From Deltaproteobacteria bacterium (lineage in GTDB: Bacteria; Desulfobacterota; DSM-4660; Desulfatiglandales; Desulfatiglandaceae), in assembly GCA_013349725.1 (NCBI GenBank), contig DUZB01000065.1:1-5621 (forward strand): a stretch of 5,621 bases of DNA. Direction: 5' to 3'. The position numbers and the translations under genes are program-made. This document shows, in pieces, positions 1-5,422 of the stretch. The notes under the pieces were generated by a model, which was not told where the DNA came from, did not search any database, and worked only from the letters and a program-made list of their open reading frames with translations. How positions within the stretch are numbered: position 1 is the stretch's first letter; each line of letters starts with the position of its first letter.

Positions 1-652
1 ACTCTTCAATCCCTAACATGCGGCAGATCTGATCGGCATAAAGGCCCGCCGCATTAATCACGATGGGCGCGGCAAAATGTTCGCCGGTAAAGGTGGTCAT
101 GGAAAACCGGGCATCCGCCCACGATAACGATTTCACCCTACGCCCAAGGTAGAAGGTAACACCATTCGCCGCGGCGTTTTCAGCAAGAGAGATGGTCAAA
201 CCATAGGGACAGATGATACCGGTTGTGGGAGACCATAATGCTTTTATTCCTCCGACTCCAGGTTGTCGTTGCTGCATTTCCCTGCCATCGATGATCTCCA
301 GGCCTGGCGCCCCGTTGGCCTCTCCCTGCTCTTTCAGCCTCTCCAGCTCTTTCACATCGGTATCATCCTGGGCCACGGTCAATTTTCCGATGTACTCAAT
401 TTTCACCTTTAATTCCCGGCACAGGTCGGTCATCATGGCATTGCCCTGTACATTGAGCCGGGCCCTGGTGGTTCCGGGTTTATAATGGATCCCGGAATGG
501 ATAACACCGCTGTTCCGGGAACTGGTCCCCATGGCCACATCCAGTTCCTTTTCAAGCACCGCCACATCCAGTTCAAAGCGGGAAAGCTCTCTCGCAATGG
601 CATTTCCTACAACGCCTGCGCCGATAATGATCACATCATGCTGTTTTGTCAT
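1..652 (-). CDS. FAD-dependent oxidoreductase, L-2-hydroxyglutarate oxidase/GlpA-like, C-terminus cut by window edge
   Basis: This is the N-terminal 217 residues of a flavoprotein of the DAO superfamily, closest in motif pattern to L-2-hydroxyglutarate oxidase (LhgO) and GlpA-like dehydrogenases. The start ATG is at 650-652, preceded by an AGGAAGGG ribosome binding site, and the frame stays open to base 1. A dinucleotide-binding fold opens the protein: GAGVVG at residues 11-16, with the acidic end of the second strand at about Glu34. The stretch SSRNSGVIHSGIHY (44-57) matches the flavin-contact segment typical of LhgO/GlpA relatives, SPTTGI (141-146) fits the same family, and NAAGLYAD (200-207) is the usual second FAD segment. 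No signal peptide is visible, so it is probably cytoplasmic or membrane-associated and passes electrons to a quinone or another carrier. It follows the AbfD-like gene on the same strand but has its own promoter. The substrate cannot be fixed: 2-hydroxyglutarate, glycerol 3-phosphate or another hydroxyacid are all possible. Confidence -1.
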   Translation of the reverse strand, partial: MTKQHDVIIIGAGVVGNAIARELSRFELDVAVLEKELDVAMGTSSRNSGVIHSGIHYKPGTTRARLNVQGNAMMTDLCRELKVKIEYIGKLTVAQDDTDVKELERLKEQGEANGAPGLEIIDGREMQQRQPGVGGIKALWSPTTGIICPYGLTISLAENAAANGVTFYLGRRVKSLSWADARFSMTTFTGEHFAAPIVINAAGLYADQICRMLGIEE

Positions 653-681
653 GTTCCCTTCCTAAAATCTATATCAACAAA

Positions 682-720
682 GCGCATTTTCCATGTTCCG
701 CTATATATGGAAAAATACGC
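682..720. promoter_or_regulatory. Palindromic operator candidate over the oxidoreductase promoter
   Basis: An imperfect inverted repeat has arms at 682-694 and 707-720 around a 12-base centre. Nested in it is TTCC-N9-GGAA (696-712), which covers the -10 box of the oxidoreductase promoter. A protein bound there would block RNA polymerase. The TTCC/GGAA half-sites loosely recall operators of some IclR-family repressors, but no IclR gene is in this window and the GntR regulator could equally be the ligand. It could also fold as a short hairpin in read-through RNA. Confidence 0.4.
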
Positions 721-730
721 TTCGCGTCAA
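702..730 (-). promoter_or_regulatory. Sigma70-type promoter of the FAD oxidoreductase gene
   Basis: On the minus strand a -35 box TTGACG (730-725) is followed by exactly 17 bases and a -10 box TATATA (707-702). Transcription would start near 695, giving a leader of about 43 bases before the ATG at 652. This gives the oxidoreductase gene its own promoter in addition to any read-through from the upstream AbfD-like gene, whose stop is only 96 bases away. The boxes and spacing are seen directly; activity is inferred. Confidence 0.55.
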
Positions 731-748
731 TGAACCACTGCATAAAAC

Positions 749-2185
749 TCAGGCATCAATTCCCGCAAGACGTCTGGCAGCCCGCTTTTTTGATTCCAGA
801 TCGCTTTCGCGCAAGATGGTTATGCGATGAGCCTCCGGAGACCCGCCTCCGTGGATGTCGGAGATGGTATCCGCACTCTCCAGGGCCATTTTCTCCACCA
901 GACGAAACATCTTGATTCGATTCTCCACCGGCACTCCTTCGGCGCCTTTCATGTACTTCTTCAGAAGATCGCCCACTTCCGGATTTTCAAAATCCCGGTC
1001 GGATGGCATATCGGCCACAAAACCGCCGCTGATGTCCACCATAAGCCGAATGGCTTCCGAAAGTTCCTTGCCTTCGTGAATCTTGGAAGCGTTGGCCAGC
1101 ACCGTATCAATAAAATAGGTCCCCGACGGCTCTTGCTTTCCTTCGTAGGAAGAAGCCAGACAGCATCCGTACAGGGTCTCCGCCCGATGGATCATGTCGA
1201 TGACCTTCTGCTTGTGATGGCCTACCTTGCCGGTGCCATTGTAGTCCATCATGGACAGGGCCGCCCCGATCATACAGTCGATCTTCCCGGACTTACACCC
1301 CCCATGGCTCTGTCGATGAAAGGAGGAGAATTTGACCACCATGTCAACGGCAAATTCCGTTTCACCACACATGAAGACCTTGTTCCAGGGGACAAACACG
1401 TCATCAAAAATCAGCGTAGGACAGTATTTGGAATAATGCACATTACCCCTGTCGCACCCATCCAGTTCACGCATATCCAGGGTGGATCTCCCGACCACGT
1501 GAATAAGACCCGGAGCGTCCTGTGGAACGGCAAAGGAGACCGCGTAATCTTCATCGCCGGCTCTCATGGCGCGTGTGGGCAACACGATAACTTCATGGGA
1601 AGACAGGGACCCGGTCTGGTGGGCCTTGGCGCCGCGCACCACAATACCGTCTTCCCTTTTTTCAACAACTCTCAAATACATGTCCGGATCGGACTGGGCA
1701 CTCGGCGCCACGGACCTATCGCCCTTCATATCGGTAACGCCCGCATTGCATGTCAGATCGTTTTCCTGAACATACTTGAGGAACTCCAGAAAATTTTTGT
1801 TATAATTTGTTCCGTGTTTCCGGTCGATATCATAGGTGACGATAGACAAGGTGGAGAGGCAATCCAGTCCTGTGCAGCGCTGGTGGCAGGTGCCCACAAA
1901 GTTCCCCAGCTTTCGATTCAACTTGACCCTGGCCACCAGGTCTTCAATGGAAGCAGGGGGAAGCGTAAACCGGTTGACAAGTTCATCAATCAAAGGACTC
2001 GTGGTCACCGCCATATTCCGCGTTTCTTCCATATTGGCTACTTCATAGGTCGCCCCCGTCGCTTCAATTCCGGCCCGCAGTCGCGGATTATCCACCACAT
2101 TTGTGATCTTCTCCCCAAACATATACACGGTGGGATTGAATTTTCTCAACGACTCAATATATTCATCTTTGGTCATTACGGCCAT
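749..2185 (-). CDS. 4-hydroxybutyryl-CoA dehydratase (AbfD)-family flavin/[4Fe-4S] enzyme, divergent active site
   Basis: A complete 478-residue member of the 4-hydroxybutyryl-CoA dehydratase/vinylacetyl-CoA isomerase family (4-hydroxyphenylacetate 3-hydroxylase fold); clostridial AbfD is about 490 residues. Family enzymes are cytoplasmic tetramers that bind FAD and a [4Fe-4S] cluster and dehydrate 4-hydroxybutyryl-CoA to crotonyl-CoA by a radical route. Start signals such as YIESLRKFNPTVYMFGEKI (9-27) and VVRGAKAHQTGS (182-193) match AbfD closely. All four cluster ligands are kept: Cys100, Cys104, His290 and Cys297 (AbfD Cys99, Cys103, His292, Cys299). Lys298 and Thr191 are also kept (AbfD Lys300, Thr190). 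However AbfD Glu257, Tyr296 and Glu455 align with Cys255, His294 and Ser442, and Ala460 with Gly447. The family call is firm; 4-hydroxybutyryl-CoA as substrate is doubtful. The ATG at 2185 is chosen because AAGGAGG lies 8 bases upstream; a second Met at codon 4 lacks such a site. It lies downstream of the GntR gene and upstream of the oxidoreductase gene. Confidence 0.9.
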   Translation of the reverse strand: MAVMTKDEYIESLRKFNPTVYMFGEKITNVVDNPRLRAGIEATGATYEVANMEETRNMAVTTSPLIDELVNRFTLPPASIEDLVARVKLNRKLGNFVGTCHQRCTGLDCLSTLSIVTYDIDRKHGTNYNKNFLEFLKYVQENDLTCNAGVTDMKGDRSVAPSAQSDPDMYLRVVEKREDGIVVRGAKAHQTGSLSSHEVIVLPTRAMRAGDEDYAVSFAVPQDAPGLIHVVGRSTLDMRELDGCDRGNVHYSKYCPTLIFDDVFVPWNKVFMCGETEFAVDMVVKFSSFHRQSHGGCKSGKIDCMIGAALSMMDYNGTGKVGHHKQKVIDMIHRAETLYGCCLASSYEGKQEPSGTYFIDTVLANASKIHEGKELSEAIRLMVDISGGFVADMPSDRDFENPEVGDLLKKYMKGAEGVPVENRIKMFRLVEKMALESADTISDIHGGGSPEAHRITILRESDLESKKRAARRLAGIDA

Positions 2186-2193
2186 CTTTACAT

Positions 2194-2200
2194 CCTCCTT
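2194..2200 (-). promoter_or_regulatory. Strong ribosome binding site of the AbfD-like gene
   Basis: The minus strand reads AAGGAGG, a near-perfect anti-Shine-Dalgarno match, 8 bases before the ATG at 2185. It decides the start codon over the in-frame Met at codon 4. A weak promoter (TTAGGA, 16 bases, TTTAAT) may lie just upstream at roughly 2211-2238, but this is only a suggestion. Confidence 0.75.
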
Positions 2201-2279
2201 GCTTTCTATTGATTAAATATTTTTTGGTATCTGTCCTAAGCGGTCATGACACAGTCGGGTCACCCCAACGCATAAAAAT

Positions 2280-2370
2280 CCTTCTGTGTGAGTGGCATGT
2301 TGCCACGAAGGTTTAGGCTCCCCCCAAACAGATGGGGGATAAAAGCCCCTCTCACAGGGTAACAAGACCC
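2280..2370. other. Cluster of tandem hairpins in the AbfD-like gene leader
   Basis: Three adjacent stem-loops can be drawn. The first pairs GTGGCA (2292-2297) with TGCCAC (2301-2306) over a 3-base loop, extended by CCTTC (2280-2284) with GAAGG (2307-2311). The second pairs GGC-T-CCCCC (2316-2324) with GGGGG-A (2334-2339) and GCC (2345-2347). The third is either CCCT (2347-2350) with AGGG (2356-2359) or GGGT (2357-2360) with ACCC (2367-2370). These last two exclude each other. None is followed by a clear T run on the minus strand, so it is not a standard terminator for the regulator gene. It does not match a riboswitch class that I recognise, and it could be a dispersed repeat or the remnant of a mobile element. 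Confidence 0.4.
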
Positions 2371-2377
2371 TTTGTTT

Positions 2378-2405
2378 ATTCGTGTGATTTGTGTGATTCG
2401 TGGTT
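2378..2405. repeat. Short tandem repeat with 9-base period (dispersed intergenic repeat type)
   Basis: Three successive 9-base units read ATTCGTGTG, ATTTGTGTG and ATTCGTGGT, followed by T. Such ATTCGTG-type arrays are, to my recollection, common dispersed intergenic elements in environmental bacteria including Desulfobacterota. The period and units are seen directly; the family assignment is from memory and no copy number is known from this window. Confidence 0.55.
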
Positions 2406-2439
2406 GAAAAAGTGTTTTCATGGTAAAATATCTCGGACA

Positions 2440-3141
2440 TCAAAAATCAGGGATATCCACTTTTCCACTCATTTTTTCCGCGCTCTCCAGAACCCTTTCC
2501 TTCACATCCGCGATATGGCCGGTAAGAATCTTCTGGGCCAGCGCCACATTTCTCTCACAGACCGCATCGTAAATTCTCTGATGATCATCGTTCACGGAAC
2601 TCGTAAAAGCCACTGGGAGGTAGTTTCCACCGTATTTCAGAAACAACAGATTGTAGAGCTGTCTCAGGATTCTTATGTGCGTGTCCAAACCGGAAAGAGC
2701 GGCCAGGGTCAGATGAAATTCAACATTTCTGAGCAGCCGGTCCTGCATAAAAGGCTCCTGGCCTGCCGAAACATGAGCATCCAGAGCCGTTTTCAGTTCT
2801 TTCATTCCCGACTTACCGATGCGTGAAATGGTAGCAGGAAGCAGCGCAGGTTCAATCAGGTGTCGAAGCTCATAGATCTCCTTTACCTCCTCCATGCTGA
2901 AGGGGGTCAGAAAAAAACCTCTGTTGGGTTCATGGCGGACAAAACCTTGAATTTCCATCAGCTTCAACGCCTGAATAACCGGCGTCAGGCTCATTTTCAG
3001 TTTATCTGCAACCTCACGGCAGGAGATTTTTTGACCGGGAACCAGTTCCTTCAAATAAAGCAACTGCCGAATGCCCTTATAAGCCTTCTGGCTGCGTTCC
3101 CCGTTCTGATCTGAATTTTTCTCTTTTTCTACTTTAGCCAT
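2440..3141 (-). CDS. GntR-family transcriptional regulator, FadR/FCD subfamily
   Basis: A 233-residue DNA-binding regulator of usual length for the FCD branch of the GntR family. The winged helix-turn-helix lies at about residues 18-78, with the recognition region around KISCREVADKLKMSLTPVIQAL (split as 38-59) and the wing FVRHEPNRGFFL (67-78). The all-helical effector domain spans about 83-220 and keeps the typical polar set Asn139, His143, His187 and His209. In this family these residues usually bind a metal that helps hold a carboxylate effector; Asn instead of Asp at the first position is a common variant. It is divergent from the ligase operon across a 122-base gap and precedes the AbfD-like gene on the same strand, so it probably controls both by responding to a pathway acid. 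The ATG at 3141 has only a weak purine-rich site (GGAAAAG, 2 bases away), which suggests low expression. The stop is TGA-type at 2440. Effector and direction of control are unknown. Confidence 0.9.
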   Translation of the reverse strand: MAKVEKEKNSDQNGERSQKAYKGIRQLLYLKELVPGQKISCREVADKLKMSLTPVIQALKLMEIQGFVRHEPNRGFFLTPFSMEEVKEIYELRHLIEPALLPATISRIGKSGMKELKTALDAHVSAGQEPFMQDRLLRNVEFHLTLAALSGLDTHIRILRQLYNLLFLKYGGNYLPVAFTSSVNDDHQRIYDAVCERNVALAQKILTGHIADVKERVLESAEKMSGKVDIPDF

Positions 3142-3174
3142 ATCTTTTCCGGAAAACCTATTTCAATTAAAAAC

Positions 3175-3203
3175 TTGATTAATTATTTAATTACATATAT
3201 AAC
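3175..3203 (+). promoter_or_regulatory. Candidate sigma70-type promoter of the CoA ligase operon
   Basis: TTGATT (3175-3180) is followed by 17 bases and TATAAC (3198-3203), placing transcription start near 3210 and giving a leader of about 55 bases. An alternative downstream pair is TTGTCA (3208-3213) with TTTATA or TATATT (3231-3238). An imperfect inverted repeat, CTTGATTAATT (3174-3184) against AATTGTCAAG (3206-3215), frames this promoter and is the most likely binding region for the divergent GntR regulator. Confidence 0.5.
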
Positions 3204-3214
3204 CCAATTGTCAA
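3189..3214 (-). promoter_or_regulatory. Candidate promoter of the GntR regulator gene
   Basis: The minus strand has a perfect -35 box TTGACA (3214-3209). The best -10 is not clear: TAAATA lies 19 bases away (3189-3184) and TAATTA 15 bases away (3193-3188). The -35 overlaps the predicted start site of the opposing ligase promoter, so the two would compete for polymerase. Confidence 0.4.
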
Positions 3215-3250
3215 GCAGTTTTTGATTACATTTATATTATGAGAGCGAAA

Positions 3251-3259
3251 GGGAGGAGG
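3251..3259 (+). promoter_or_regulatory. Ribosome binding site of the SucC-like gene
   Basis: GGGAGGAGG lies 4 to 7 bases before the ATG at 3264, depending on which purine block pairs with the ribosome. It is a strong site and supports this start, which also matches the N-terminus usual for SucC proteins (M-x-L-x-EY). Confidence 0.75.
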
Positions 3260-3263
3260 AAAC

Positions 3264-4403
3264 ATGAGACTGCAGGAGTATGAAGCTGCGGATATTTTTG
3301 AAAAGGCCGGTATTCCCGTACCGCGAAGGAGGGTGGTGGAAACTACCGGAGAGGCGTTGAGTGCAGCGGGGGAAATCGGCTATCCGGTAGTAATCAAGGC
3401 CCAGGTGCTGGTAGGGGGCCGCGGACTGGCAGGAGGAATCAAAACGGCCAAATCGCCTTATGAACTGGAAACTCAAACCGATGCGTTGCTTGGTTCCGAC
3501 ATCAGGGGATTGCCGGTAAACAAAATTCTGATCAGCCAGCAGATTGAGATTGAAAAGGAGCTGTATATAGGGATCACCGTTGACGGTTTCACAGGGAAAC
3601 CGGTGATCGTGATCAGCACGGAAGGGGGCGTAAATATCGAAAAGACGGCCCGGACAGCTCCGGATAAAATTGCGTCTGTTCATGTGGAACCAGGCCGGAA
3701 TTTTTATCCCTACCAGGCAAGAACACTGTTTCGCAAACTCAAAATGAGTAATCGTCTACTGGTATCCTGTGCTGACATTCTTGTCCGCCTTTACAAGGTA
3801 TTTGTTCAAAATGAAGCCCTCATTGCCGAAATCAACCCCCTGGTTGTCCAGCCCAACGGAGGCCTGCTGGCCGTGGACGCGGTGCTTGAAATCGACAATT
3901 CGGCCATCTCAAGGATAAAATATTCCATTCCCGATTTCTTGGGGCGCATAGATAATCCCCTGGAGCGCAGGGGAAAAGAGATCGGCGTTACCTATGTGGA
4001 TCTGGACGGCGACATCGGGCTTATCTCATCCGGCGCCGGGCTTGGTATGGCGAGCATGGACATCATTGGAGAACGTCTTCGTCCGGCCAATTTCATGGAA
4101 ACCGGCGGAGGGATCACGGAAAAGCTGCTCTATAAATGTATGGAACTCCTTATGATGAAGAAAGGGGTCCGTGCGGCATTTATTAATATCTATGGTGGGA
4201 TCAATCCGATTCATGAAGGCGCAAAGGGCGTTGTTCGGTACATCAGGGAACACGACATCAAGATCCCCATTGTCGCAAAGGCACTGGGAAACCGGCAGGA
4301 AGAAACCTGGGAAATTTTCAGGAATGGCGGGGTACACGTGGTGACGGAAGCCGCTACGGAAAAAGCGATCGATCGCCTCTGTGAACTATTGGAAACCAAC
4401 TGA
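3264..4403 (+). CDS. sucC: ADP-forming acyl-CoA ligase, beta subunit (SucC-like, altered acyl-site loop)
   Basis: A 379-residue homologue of the succinyl-CoA synthetase beta subunit (E. coli SucC 388). The symbol names the family, not a proven succinate specificity. With the alpha subunit it would catalyse acid + CoA + ATP to acyl-CoA + ADP + phosphate, or the reverse, in the cytoplasm. The ATP-grasp domain occupies about residues 1-230: VVIKAQVLVGGRGLAGG (42-58), Glu189 and Asn191 in EINP, and Asp205, matching E. coli Glu197, Asn199 and Asp213. Pro20 matches the residue linked to ATP rather than GTP preference. The CoA-ligase domain follows, with DGDIGLISSGAGLGMASMD (248-266) and GGG (281-283). 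The loop that reads GGI-x-RCD in SucC proteins reads GGINPIHEG here (311-319), so the usual Arg and Cys are replaced by Pro and Ile. That loop lies by the acyl group, which suggests another substrate, possibly a hydroxylated, longer or otherwise substituted acid. The SucD-like gene starts 13 bases downstream. Confidence 0.88.
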   Translation: MRLQEYEAADIFEKAGIPVPRRRVVETTGEALSAAGEIGYPVVIKAQVLVGGRGLAGGIKTAKSPYELETQTDALLGSDIRGLPVNKILISQQIEIEKELYIGITVDGFTGKPVIVISTEGGVNIEKTARTAPDKIASVHVEPGRNFYPYQARTLFRKLKMSNRLLVSCADILVRLYKVFVQNEALIAEINPLVVQPNGGLLAVDAVLEIDNSAISRIKYSIPDFLGRIDNPLERRGKEIGVTYVDLDGDIGLISSGAGLGMASMDIIGERLRPANFMETGGGITEKLLYKCMELLMMKKGVRAAFINIYGGINPIHEGAKGVVRYIREHDIKIPIVAKALGNRQEETWEIFRNGGVHVVTEAATEKAIDRLCELLETN

Positions 4404-4416
4404 GAGTGAGGAAAAC

Positions 4417-5289
4417 ATGAGCATCTTTCTTGATAAAGATACCCGCGTTATCGTACAGGGCATCACAGGGAAAATCGGCAGCGTCCAAACCAAATGGATG
4501 CTTGATTACCATACCAATGTGGTAGGAGGAGTAACTCCGGGCAAAGGAGGAGCAAAGGTTGAAGGCTTACCCGTCTTTGACAGCGTGGAGCAGGCTGTTC
4601 AGGAAACCGGCGCCAACGCCTCCGTTTTCTTTGTTCCGGCGCCTTTCGTCTTAGACGCCTTCTATGAAACGGTGGACGCCGGCATCCCGTTCATCGTGGT
4701 GGTTCCTGAGCATATCCCGGTTCACGATGTCATGAAGATGAGGGCGTACGCTCACGAAAAGAACGTATTTGCTCTGGGGCCGACGACTCCCGGCATACTG
4801 GTACCCGGAGTCGGAAAAATGGGTATTATGCCCGCATCCCTTTTTGTCCCCGGTCGCGTGGGCATCATTTCGCGCAGCGGCACCCTTTCCTATGAATTTG
4901 CCGGCATCCTTTCTGAAGTGGATGTGGGACAGAGCACCGTTCTGGGAATGGGCGCAGATCCCGTAGTACTGACAAATCTCTCCGAAATTCTGGAGAAGTT
5001 CGAATCCGATGGGGATACGGATGGGGTGGTCATCGTGGGCGAGGTTGGCGGAGAACAGGAAGAGCGTGCCGCTGAATTCATCCGGGACAACATGAAAAAG
5101 CCTGTGGCAAGCTACATTGCGGGTCGTTTTGCCCCGCAGGGCAAGCGGATGGGGCACGCCGGCGCCATCGTACGGGGTTCGTCCGGAACCTTCGAGGGGA
5201 AACAGAAGGCAATGGATAACGCAGGCGTAACCATGCTCGCATCTCCCATTGACGTGGCGGACTGGGCCCGCGGAAACAACCTTAGATAG
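4417..5289 (+). CDS. sucD: ADP-forming acyl-CoA ligase, alpha subunit (SucD-like)
   Basis: A 290-residue homologue of the succinyl-CoA synthetase alpha subunit (E. coli SucD 289); the symbol marks the family. It binds CoA and carries the histidine phosphorylated during turnover. The CoA-binding Rossmann domain opens with VIVQGITGKIGS (11-22) and VGGVTPGKGG (36-45). The active-site His247 sits in GKRMGHAGAI, equivalent to E. coli His246, and Glu209 in VGEVGG is equivalent to Glu208. ISRSGTLSYE (151-160) is also typical. The motif that is GPNCPG in classical SucD reads GPTTPG (121-126): both the Asn and the Cys near the CoA thiol (E. coli Cys123) are Thr. The ATG at 4417 is chosen because it gives the standard MSI-x-x-DK N-terminus and has GAGGA 4 bases upstream; an in-frame GTG at 4381 would add 12 unrelated residues and overlap the SucC-like gene. 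The 13-base gap indicates cotranscription and likely coupled translation. Confidence 0.9.
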   Translation: MSIFLDKDTRVIVQGITGKIGSVQTKWMLDYHTNVVGGVTPGKGGAKVEGLPVFDSVEQAVQETGANASVFFVPAPFVLDAFYETVDAGIPFIVVVPEHIPVHDVMKMRAYAHEKNVFALGPTTPGILVPGVGKMGIMPASLFVPGRVGIISRSGTLSYEFAGILSEVDVGQSTVLGMGADPVVLTNLSEILEKFESDGDTDGVVIVGEVGGEQEERAAEFIRDNMKKPVASYIAGRFAPQGKRMGHAGAIVRGSSGTFEGKQKAMDNAGVTMLASPIDVADWARGNNLR

Positions 5290-5312
5290 TGGTTTCAAGG
5301 AAATAGTGTTGG

Positions 5313-5394
5313 GGACGCAGATTTTCGCAGATGCGCACAGATAACGAATAAAAAATCAGAGTTAATCTGCGTTCATCAGCGTCCAATTTTTTTT
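5313..5394 (+). terminator. Long imperfect hairpin plus T run, terminator of the ligase operon, built from a 10-base-period repeat
   Basis: Arms at 5313-5332 and 5365-5384 pair over 20 positions with 4 mismatches and are followed by eight T (5387-5394), beginning 23 bases after the SucD-like stop. This fits an intrinsic terminator for the plus strand. The arms are themselves arrays: CGCAGAT at 5316 and 5326 and CACAGAT at 5336, then ATCTGCG at 5365 and ATCAGCG at 5375, all spaced by exactly 10 bases. The 32-base loop is long for a simple terminator, so this may be a dispersed CGCAGAT-type repeat that also serves as one. Confidence 0.6.
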
Positions 5395-5422
5395 ATTAAG
5401 GGATCATTTCACCTTCATTTCC

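Larger units (their letters stand above)
2186..2439. other. 254-base intergenic region between the GntR regulator and the AbfD-like gene
   Basis: No convincing gene is present. From the GntR side it holds a short-period repeat (2378-2405), a run of GC-rich hairpins (2280-2370), an 8-base perfect palindrome GTCATGAC (2243-2250) and an AT-rich stretch directly before the AbfD-like ribosome binding site. The spacing suggests the AbfD-like gene has its own promoter here instead of relying only on read-through from the regulator gene. A 76-codon minus-strand frame (2213-2443) crosses the repeat and hairpins and is not believed to be a gene. Confidence 0.6.

Noticed and set aside
827..2212. A 461-codon plus-strand reading frame opposite the AbfD-like gene
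   Set aside because: It is antisense to a protein with clear family motifs and intact cofactor ligands, has no family resemblance itself and no good ribosome binding site; it is a by-product of the codon use of the real gene.
2280..2370. Riboswitch or intrinsic terminator for the regulator gene
   Set aside because: No known riboswitch core could be recognised and no T run follows the stems on the minus strand. It is kept only as an unexplained structured region.
2378..2405. CRISPR-like array
   Set aside because: Units are 9 bases with no spacers; this is a simple tandem repeat, not a CRISPR.
2213..2443. A 76-codon minus-strand frame between the regulator and AbfD-like genes
   Set aside because: It translates the short-period repeat (giving a TNHTNHTN stretch) and the hairpin cluster, and lacks a ribosome binding site. 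It is better read as non-coding repeat sequence.
2332..2826. Plus-strand frame of 164 codons across the regulator gene
   Set aside because: It lies opposite the effector domain of the GntR protein, which has its full expected domain layout; no plus-strand family signal is visible.
4381..4416. Upstream GTG start for the SucD-like protein
   Set aside because: The extra 12 residues do not resemble SucD, would overlap the end of the SucC-like gene, and the ATG at 4417 has its own ribosome binding site and the standard N-terminus.
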